Positions 1-4,231 of a stretch of DNA of 10,379 bases are shown here, piece after piece. Source of the stretch: Acidobacteriota bacterium (GTDB lineage: Bacteria > Acidobacteriota > UBA4820 > DSQY01); NCBI GenBank assembly GCA_022759065.1, contig JAEMPZ010000097.1, positions 1 to 10,379 of the forward strand. The letters are read 5' to 3'. A program made the translations under genes and the position numbers. Numbering within the stretch: the stretch's first letter is position 1; every line of letters starts with the position of its first letter. The notes under the pieces were generated by a model. It did no database searches, was not told the origin of the DNA, and saw nothing but the letters and a program-made list of their open reading frames with translations.

Positions 1-585
1 GTGCGTGGCGACGACTACGGTGGTGCCGGAGGCGTTTACCTCCTGGAAAAGCCGGATGATTTCGTGGGCCAGGTCGGGGTCGAGGTTTCCGGTCGGCTCG
101 TCGGCCAAAAGTATTACCGGCCTATTCACCAGCGCCCGGGCTATCGCGACGCGCTGCTGCTCGCCCCCTGAAAGCTCCTCTGGAAAAGCCTCAAGCCTGC
201 TTTGCAGCCCGACCCAGCGCAGCGCTTCAAAGGCCCGCCGCTTGCGCTCCTTGATGGGCACGCCCTGAAGCGTCATCAACAGAGCCACGTTTTCATAGAC
301 GGTCCGCTCAGGGATCAGGCGAAAATCCTGGAAAACGACTCCCAAGCGGCGCCTGAAATAGGGAAGCTGGCGCGCGGTCAGCGCGTCGAGGTTGCGCCCG
401 TTGACCAGAAGCTGGCCGCTCGATGGGCGCTCCTCCCTGATTATCATCTTCAAAAGGGTGCTCTTGCCAGCGCCTGATGGGCCGGTGACGAAGCAAAACT
501 GGCGCGGATGGATCGCCAGCGTCACGTCCTCCAGGGCGGCTGCTTCTCTGCGGTAGGTTTTTGTCACGTGGTACAGTCTGATCAT
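1..585 (-). CDS. ftsE: Cell-division ABC transporter ATP-binding protein FtsE (3' end off the window)
   Basis: ATPase of the FtsEX complex, which sits on the inner face of the cytoplasmic membrane at the division site and controls peptidoglycan hydrolases. The visible 195 codons run from ATG at 585 to the left edge. Seen in order: Walker A GPSGAGKST (residues 35-43), Q-loop VVFQDF with Q85, the FtsE-like stretch around RTVYENVA (94-101), ABC signature LSGGEQQR (138-145), Walker B VILLADEP (157-164) followed by TGNLD, and the H-loop ATH ending at H195, the last codon in the window. E. coli FtsE is about 222 residues, so roughly 25 residues are missing at the C terminus. A GGAG ribosome site lies 5 bases before the ATG. 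The partner ftsX would be expected further left and is not visible. The wording of the signature and Q-loop regions fits FtsE better than LolD or MacB, but those related ATPases are the alternatives. Confidence 0.9.
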   Translation of the reverse strand, partial: MIRLYHVTKTYRREAAALEDVTLAIHPRQFCFVTGPSGAGKSTLLKMIIREERPSSGQLLVNGRNLDALTARQLPYFRRRLGVVFQDFRLIPERTVYENVALLMTLQGVPIKERKRRAFEALRWVGLQSRLEAFPEELSGGEQQRVAIARALVNRPVILLADEPTGNLDPDLAHEIIRLFQEVNASGTTVVVATH

Positions 586-589
586 GCGG

Positions 590-602
590 GCTCCGCCGGA
601 GC
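590..602 (-). promoter_or_regulatory. Small hairpin covering the ftsE ribosome binding site
   Basis: The sequence gctcc-GGC-ggagc on the minus strand is a 5-bp perfect stem with a 3-base loop. Its 3' arm contains the GGAG that precedes the ftsE start. Folded, it would hide the ribosome site. The stem is short, so a regulatory role is only a possibility. Confidence 0.25.
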
Positions 603-609
603 GCTTCCC

Positions 610-624
610 GGCATCGCTGATGCC
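610..624 (-). other. Perfect 6-bp hairpin between the GXGXG gene and ftsE
   Basis: GGCATC-AGC-GATGCC on the minus strand, a 6-bp stem with a 3-base loop, 27 bases after the stop of the GXGXG gene. No T-run follows it, so it does not qualify as a standard intrinsic terminator. It could slow or partly end transcription, or lie in the ftsE leader. Confidence 0.35.
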
Positions 625-629
625 CGCCT

Positions 630-658
630 ATTCTACAAGGGAGCTAAGGCTTAAGCAA
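630..658 (-). promoter_or_regulatory. Probable sigma-70 type promoter for ftsE
   Basis: On the minus strand TTGCTT (653-658) and TAGAAT (630-635) are separated by 17 bases. The -10 matches the consensus at 5 of 6 positions and the -35 at 3 of 6. The -35 overlaps the last codons and stop of the GXGXG gene, so ftsE may be transcribed separately. The -10 context GTAGAATAG is identical to that of the nfn promoter at 3858-3886. Confidence 0.4.
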
Positions 659-1439
659 CCCGCTTGGCTTTTACAACGGGGACGATCCTGCCGCCGGTGG
701 CTTTGGGCCTGACCGTATCCTTGTAAGCCTCTTTGAGGAAGAGTTCTCCCCCGGCCATTCCCATGCCGGTGTCGTGGCCTATGCGCCCGCCAACCTCTAT
801 GCGGCCGCCGGCCATCTCTTCTCCGCAAAGGTCCCACGCCAAGTCCTTGATGACTATGGCGCCGCCGGTCATCCGGTACCCGGCTGAATACCCCGCGTTG
901 GCCTGAACGGTGATGCGCCCGCCCATCATGCGGTTGCCAATGAAATCGTGGGCGTTGCGGTGGACGAGAATCTCGCCCCCCACCATGGAATGGCCCAGGT
1001 GATTTTCGGCGAGCCCCTTGACGACGATCTTGCCGCCCGTCATCCCCATGCCGCAGTAGTCCTCTACGGAGCCCTCTATTGTCAGCGTACCGGAGGCCAT
1101 GTACGCGCCGGCGTGGTTGCCGGCGCCGCCTTTCACCGTCAGGTTGTAGGTCTTGCCGAAAGCGTTGACGCAGTCGAGGCGGGATTCCTCCTTGAGCACG
1201 GCCAGGTCTAGCGACGCGTCCTGCTTGAGCGCCTGCTGCAGGGCCGAAAGAAACAGCCCGGCCTTTTTCGCGAAGGCCGCGTGCTCTTTCATTTGGCATA
1301 TCCCATTGAGGGCTTCCTGAAGCGTCAGTGAACCGAGCCCCTCTTTGGGGATGGCCGCCGCGGCGGCCGCGTACTCCAGATCAAGAGTCTGGGCGAAGGG
1401 GGCGTTAAGGTATCCGTCAAAAATTTTAGCGATTTCCAT
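651..1439 (-). CDS. Stand-alone GXGXG beta-helix protein, related to the C-terminal domain of glutamate synthase GltB
   Basis: A 262-residue protein. Residues 1 to about 100 form a region, probably helical, that I do not recognise, including an Ala-rich run. From residue 106 to 238 there are seven 19-residue repeats of the type (D/H)xxGxxMxGGxIxV. The Met of each repeat falls at 114, 133, 152, 171, 190, 209 and 228, an exact 19-residue period, with a worn eighth unit around TGGRIV. This is the right-handed beta-helix fold of the GltB C-terminal domain and of formylmethanofuran dehydrogenase subunit C. In GltB it is fused behind the amidotransferase and FMN synthase domains; neither is present here. 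A GGGAG ribosome site lies 6 bases before the ATG, 13 bases after nfnB, so the gene is almost certainly in the nfn operon. Possible roles are a detached glutamate-synthase subunit or a structural partner of the NfnAB-like pair. The fold is secure and the function is not. Confidence 0.85.
   Translation of the reverse strand: MEIAKIFDGYLNAPFAQTLDLEYAAAAAAIPKEGLGSLTLQEALNGICQMKEHAAFAKKAGLFLSALQQALKQDASLDLAVLKEESRLDCVNAFGKTYNLTVKGGAGNHAGAYMASGTLTIEGSVEDYCGMGMTGGKIVVKGLAENHLGHSMVGGEILVHRNAHDFIGNRMMGGRITVQANAGYSAGYRMTGGAIVIKDLAWDLCGEEMAGGRIEVGGRIGHDTGMGMAGGELFLKEAYKDTVRPKATGGRIVPVVKAKRVA
726..1124 (-). repeat. Seven 19-codon repeats encoding the GXGXG beta-helix
   Basis: In-frame protein repeats with a strict 57-bp period (residues 106-238 of the GXGXG protein). 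The conserved positions are a Gly three residues before the Met, and the pair Gly-Gly two and three residues after it (Ser-Gly in the first unit). The DNA copies differ, so this is an old structural repeat and not a recent tandem duplication. Confidence 0.8.
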
Positions 1440-1452
1440 GGTTTGCTCCCTT

Positions 1453-2934
1453 TTATGCCGGAGGATACCAGGCTCGCGCCGGGTCCCTTAGATAGGCGTC
1501 CATAGAACGCGCCGCCTCGCGTCCCGCGCGCGTGGCCAAAATGACCGTAGCCGCGCCGGTTATGGCGTCCCCGCCGGCGAACACCTTGGGCACCGTCGTC
1601 ATGTAGGTTTCGCGGTTGGCCTGGATGATGGAACCCCAGCGCGTTTTGAGCCCGGGCATGTTGGAGGGAATCAGCACGTTCGGCGTTTGGCCGATGGAGA
1701 CGACGACCGTGTCGCAGGGGATCTCGTACTCGCTGTCCTTGATCGGAATCGGGCGGCGCCGCCCGGACGAGTCGGGCTCGCCCAGCTCCATCTTTTGGAC
1801 GACCACGGCCCTGACGAACCCGTTTTCGTCGCCAAGGTACTTTACCGGGTTGGTGAGGACGGTGATGATCGCGCCCTCCTGTTCGGCGTGCTCGATCTCC
1901 TCTCCTCGCCCGGGCATCTCATCACGGCTGCGGCGGTAAACGATGCGCGCCTCTTGTGCTCCCAGCCTCAGCGCGATGCGGACGACGTCGAAGGCGGTGA
2001 AGCCGGCGCCGACAACCACGCAGCGCCTTGGGCGCCGGATGGGCGTCCCCGCCACTCCCTCCTGCCACGCCTGCATGAGGTTCACCCTGGTGAGAAATTC
2101 GTTGGCCGAATATACGCCGTTGAGGTTCTCGCCCGGTATGCCCATCATGTTGGGATATCCCGCGCCGGAAGCCACGTAAACGGCGTCGTACCCATCAAGC
2201 ACTTCCTTGACCGGAAGCGTCCGCCCCACGACGACATTGCACTCAATGTTCACGCCCAAGGAACGGACGTAGTTCACTTCCTTCTGGACGATCGCCTTCG
2301 GAAGCCGGAATTCCGGTATGCCGTACATCATGACCCCGCCCGGCTTGTGGAGCGCCTCGAAAAGGTCAACCTTGTGGCCCATCTTGGCCAGGTCCGCCGC
2401 GCACGAGAGGCCGGAGGGGCCGGAGCCAATCACGCAGACCTTGTAACCGGTGGCCGGCTTCAGGGGAGCCGCGTGCTCGCCGTCGGAATGCAAAAAGTGG
2501 TAGTCGGCGCAAAAGCGTTCAAGGCGCCCTATTGCGATGGGGTTATGCGGGTTGGTGTCGTTGATTATGCACGCCGCCTCGCAGAGGTTCTCCTGCGGGC
2601 AGACGCGGCCGCAGACGGCCGGCAGGGCGTTGTACTTGTGGATATCCTCCGCTGCTTCGTGGAACTTTCCGCGCGAGATGAGGCCGATGAACGTGGGAAT
2701 GTCTATGTGGACAGGGCAGGCGACCATGCAGCGGGGCTTTGGGCATTCGAGGCAGCGCATTGACTCGGCCACCGCCTCTTTGGGAGAGTACCCCAGCGCC
2801 ACTTCGTTGTAGTTGTGGATCCGCTCTTTCGCGTCCTGGCAGGCGATGTCAAGGCGCTTTTCCTTGGAACGCGGCTTCTTTTTGTCGCCCTCCTTCACGC
2901 CTCCGAGTTCGACGATGTCAATCGCATCGGCCAT
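1453..2934 (-). CDS. nfnB: NfnB/SudA/GltD-type FAD and iron-sulfur NAD(P)H oxidoreductase
   Basis: A 493-residue flavoprotein of the glutamate synthase small-subunit family. The N-terminal ferredoxin-like part has C61-x2-C64-x4-C69-x3-C73 and C108-x3-C112-x5-C118-x3-C122, the ligands of two [4Fe-4S] clusters. FAD binding follows at GSGPSG (170-175) with the acidic end LFEA (191-194). An NAD(P)H Rossmann motif is at GAGFTAFD (309-316), followed by YRRSRDEMP (333-341), whose arginines suggest NADPH. The closing FAD motif is FAGGD (452-456). In NfnAB this subunit binds NADPH and bifurcates electrons to ferredoxin and, through NfnA, NAD. In GltBD it passes NADPH electrons to the GltB flavin, and in Pyrococcus the homologue was called sulfide dehydrogenase alpha. 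The preceding nfnA-like gene favours an Nfn-type pair. A lysine-rich stretch of about 20 residues extends the N terminus. The start at 2934 has AGGAGG 5 bases upstream, shared with the stop of nfnA. Confidence 0.9.
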   Translation of the reverse strand: MADAIDIVELGGVKEGDKKKPRSKEKRLDIACQDAKERIHNYNEVALGYSPKEAVAESMRCLECPKPRCMVACPVHIDIPTFIGLISRGKFHEAAEDIHKYNALPAVCGRVCPQENLCEAACIINDTNPHNPIAIGRLERFCADYHFLHSDGEHAAPLKPATGYKVCVIGSGPSGLSCAADLAKMGHKVDLFEALHKPGGVMMYGIPEFRLPKAIVQKEVNYVRSLGVNIECNVVVGRTLPVKEVLDGYDAVYVASGAGYPNMMGIPGENLNGVYSANEFLTRVNLMQAWQEGVAGTPIRRPRRCVVVGAGFTAFDVVRIALRLGAQEARIVYRRSRDEMPGRGEEIEHAEQEGAIITVLTNPVKYLGDENGFVRAVVVQKMELGEPDSSGRRRPIPIKDSEYEIPCDTVVVSIGQTPNVLIPSNMPGLKTRWGSIIQANRETYMTTVPKVFAGGDAITGAATVILATRAGREAARSMDAYLRDPARAWYPPA

Positions 2935-2939
2935 GAATT

Positions 2940-2946
2940 CCTCCTA
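2940..2946 (-). promoter_or_regulatory. Overlap of nfnA stop and nfnB ribosome site
   Basis: On the minus strand the heptamer TAGGAGG holds the TAG stop of nfnA and the AGGAGG ribosome site of nfnB, with 5 bases to the nfnB ATG. Ribosomes ending nfnA are already on the next ribosome site, which fits tight coupling and balanced production of two partner subunits. Confidence 0.75.
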
Positions 2947-3798
2947 ACGCCTGAGGGCCTCAAAGGCCAGTTTGCACTTGTGGTCCGCCTCAAGCGCCAT
3001 CCGTTCTTCTTTCGCGTAGCCCTTCATTCTGGCGAACATCTCGCCCCAGTCAACCTTGTGGGCGTCGAAGTCTGGCCCGTCAACGCAGACGAACTTGGTT
3101 TCGCCGCCTATGTGGACGCGGCAGCCGCCGCACATGCCGGTCCCGTCAATCATGATGGTGTTGAGGGAGACCCACGTGGAAACGCCCCAGTCCTTCGTTT
3201 TTTCCGAGACGGCGCGCATCATCACCGGCGGGCCTATGGCGATGATCCTGTCCATCTTGGCGCCGCCGTCATGGAGCTTCGCGAGCGCGTCGGTGACGAG
3301 CCCCTTCTCGCCGAAGGAGCCATCGTCAGTGGTGACGAGCATCTCGTCTGAAACGGAGGCGATTCGGTCGTGCCAGAACATCAGATCCTTGCTCCTGTAG
3401 CCGACTATCGCGACGACGCGGTTGCCAGCCTCCTTCAGCCCCTTGCAGATCGGATAAATGGGCGCTACGCCAAGGCCGCCGCCGATGACCACCACCGTGC
3501 CGAACTTCTCGACGTGCGTAGGCGTTCCCAGTGGCCCGACAACCGCGAAGAGCGAATCGCCGGCGTTGAACTGCTCGCCGAGCTGGATCGTGGTCTTGCC
3601 TACTTCCAGGAACACGATGGTTATCTCGCCCTTTTGGGGGTCTGAATCGGCGATCGTGAGCGGGATGCGCTCGCCGTGCTCGTCGCTCATGACGATGACG
3701 AACTGCCCCGGCTTGTGGTGCGCCGCGACCCTGGGCGCCTGGACCGTCATCTCTATGACGCCCTTTGCCAGCGTCCGCTTGCTTGTAATGGCGTACAT
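2944..3798 (-). CDS. nfnA: NfnA/SudB-type ferredoxin-NADP reductase-like subunit (FAD, [2Fe-2S])
   Basis: A 284-residue protein of the dihydroorotate dehydrogenase electron-transfer subunit (PyrK)/SudB/NfnA family. FAD-binding motif RIPLTIAD is at 44-51, and the NAD-binding Gly-rich loop IGGGLGVAPIYP at 105-116. The C-terminal cluster site reads D218-GTGM-C223-GG-C226 and C238, fitting the one-Asp, three-Cys [2Fe-2S] ligation described for Pyrococcus sulfide dehydrogenase and Nfn. In Nfn this subunit exchanges hydride with NAD(H) and passes electrons to NfnB. PyrK is less likely because no pyrD is adjacent and the DGTGMCGGC form with nfnB downstream is the Nfn/Sud arrangement. The start at 3798 is supported by GGAGGAG 4 bases upstream and by a promoter at 3858-3886, which gives a leader of about 52 bases. 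This is the first gene of a three-gene operon. Whether the enzyme bifurcates electrons cannot be told from sequence alone. Confidence 0.9.
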   Translation of the reverse strand: MYAITSKRTLAKGVIEMTVQAPRVAAHHKPGQFVIVMSDEHGERIPLTIADSDPQKGEITIVFLEVGKTTIQLGEQFNAGDSLFAVVGPLGTPTHVEKFGTVVVIGGGLGVAPIYPICKGLKEAGNRVVAIVGYRSKDLMFWHDRIASVSDEMLVTTDDGSFGEKGLVTDALAKLHDGGAKMDRIIAIGPPVMMRAVSEKTKDWGVSTWVSLNTIMIDGTGMCGGCRVHIGGETKFVCVDGPDFDAHKVDWGEMFARMKGYAKEERMALEADHKCKLAFEALRR

Positions 3799-3825
3799 TC
3801 AACTCCTCCGTTCCTGTCCGCGGGC

Positions 3826-3838
3826 GGGGCGCCGCCCC
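3826..3838 (-). other. GC-rich hairpin in the nfnA leader
   Basis: GGGGC-N3-GCCCC, a 5-bp all-GC stem with a 3-base loop, between the predicted nfn transcription start and the ribosome site. No U-run follows, so it is not a standard attenuator. It may stabilise the 5' end of the mRNA. Confidence 0.3.
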
Positions 3839-3857
3839 AAGCGCGGATAAGCGCACT

Positions 3858-3886
3858 ATTCTACTCACCTTTCACCCCCATTGCAA
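3858..3886 (-). promoter_or_regulatory. Probable sigma-70 type promoter of the nfn operon
   Basis: On the minus strand TTGCAA (3881-3886) and TAGAAT (3858-3863) are spaced by exactly 17 bases. The -10 matches the consensus at 5 of 6 positions and the -35 at 4 of 6. Transcription would start near 3851. It is correctly placed and oriented before nfnA. Confidence 0.6.
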
Positions 3887-3914
3887 GCGCCTTACGCCAG
3901 CCCCGCGCCGTCTG

Positions 3915-3933
3915 ATTCTCGACAAGCGAGAAT
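3915..3933. repeat. REP-like palindrome, ATTCTCG-N5-CGAGAAT
   Basis: A perfect 7-bp inverted repeat with a 5-base loop, followed by GACGG. The pattern resembles a dispersed bacterial intergenic palindrome with the core GTCATTCCCGC and its inverted mate GCGGGAAT, here with T/A in place of one C/G pair. I judge the likeness from memory of that repeat class. Only one copy is in the window. Confidence 0.5.
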
Positions 3934-3946
3934 GACGGCATCTACG

Positions 3947-3981
3947 CGACCGACGACCGACCAACGACGAACGACGACCGC
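3947..3981. repeat. Heptamer repeat block A, five units of CGACCGA
   Basis: Five contiguous 7-bp units with consensus CGACCGA. Units 1 and 2 are exact, and the others carry one or two changes. The frame of the repeat continues into the next block. Confidence 0.75.
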
Positions 3982-3995
3982 GCATGAAGTCGCGC

Positions 3996-4037
3996 GTCCG
4001 TCAACCGTCGTCCGTCTATCGTCCGCCGTCTGCCGTC
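3996..4037. repeat. Heptamer repeat block B, six units of NNCCGTC
   Basis: Six contiguous 7-bp units all ending in CGTC, five of them in CCGTC, most often GTCCGTC. Fourteen bases, two unit lengths, separate it from block A, so both blocks share the same 7-bp register. GTCCGTC is the reverse complement of block A rephased as GACCGAC at 6 of 7 positions, so A and B could form an imperfect hairpin. Confidence 0.75.
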
Positions 4038-4048
4038 GTCTTTGGCCC

Positions 4049-4083
4049 CTGACTCCTGACTCCTGACACCTCGCGCCTGACTT
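4049..4083. repeat. Heptamer repeat block C, five units of CTGACTC
   Basis: Five contiguous 7-bp units: two exact CTGACTC, one CTGACAC, one degenerate CTCGCGC and one CTGACTT. The unit differs from those in blocks A and B but has the same length. Block C starts 11 bases after block B, so it is out of register with it. Confidence 0.7.
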
Positions 4084-4110
4084 TTCTCCCTGACCTCCCT
4101 GTGAGAAAAG
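4081..4110. promoter_or_regulatory. 8-bp perfect inverted repeat upstream of the macroglobulin promoter
   Basis: CTTTTCTC (4081-4088) and GAGAAAAG (4103-4110) are exact inverted copies. Their centres are 22 bp apart, about two helical turns. It begins inside the last heptamer of block C and ends 52 bases before the predicted TG motif of the macroglobulin promoter. It could be an activator or repressor site, or a leftover of repeat folding. Confidence 0.35.
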
Positions 4111-4162
4111 CGGCTAGCGGCGGGAACAATGTTGGCTGCTTTCTGTCCCAGTTGGATGTTGG

Positions 4163-4171
4163 TGGTATTAT
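4163..4171 (+). promoter_or_regulatory. Possible extended -10 promoter of the macroglobulin gene
   Basis: TGG followed directly by TATTAT (4166-4171) matches an extended -10 element, with 5 of 6 matches to TATAAT. No good -35 lies 16-18 bases upstream, so the assignment rests on the TG motif and position. The predicted start near 4178 gives a leader of about 54 bases. Confidence 0.4.
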
Positions 4172-4231
4172 TTAACCGTGGATGGGCGGCAAAATGGCGC
4201 CGTGGAGGCGCGTTGATGGCGGGAGGCGAAA

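Larger units (their letters stand above)
3799..4231. other. Divergent intergenic region between nfnA and the macroglobulin gene
   Basis: These 433 bases hold no convincing gene. Going right from nfnA, they contain its GC-rich leader with a hairpin, its promoter, a REP-like palindrome, three back-to-back blocks of 7-bp repeats, an 8-bp inverted repeat, and the promoter and GGGAGG ribosome site (4221-4226, 5 bases before the ATG) of the macroglobulin gene. Confidence 0.85.

Noticed and set aside
610..624. A rho-independent terminator after the GXGXG gene
   Set aside because: The hairpin is only 6 bp and no T-run follows on the minus strand.
628..1299. A 223-codon minus-strand open frame inside the GXGXG gene
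   Set aside because: It is out of frame with the clear GXGXG repeats, is very rich in Arg and Gly as expected for a shadow of GC-rich coding DNA, and matches no family.
1687..2763. A 358-codon plus-strand open frame opposite nfnB
   Set aside because: It lies antisense to a gene with both cluster motifs and three nucleotide-binding motifs in place. Its own protein has no recognisable motif.
651..3798. A complete glutamate synthase operon
   Set aside because: The glutamine amidotransferase and FMN-binding synthase domains are absent from the window, so only a partial or different complex can be claimed.
3881..4066. A 61-codon open frame across the heptamer repeats
   Set aside because: A 7-bp repeat gives shifting codons, and the protein is low-complexity Thr/Arg/Ser. 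There is no ribosome site, and the repeat explains the open frame.
3947..4083. A CRISPR array
   Set aside because: Units are 7 bp and contiguous, with no 25-40 bp repeats and no unique spacers between them.
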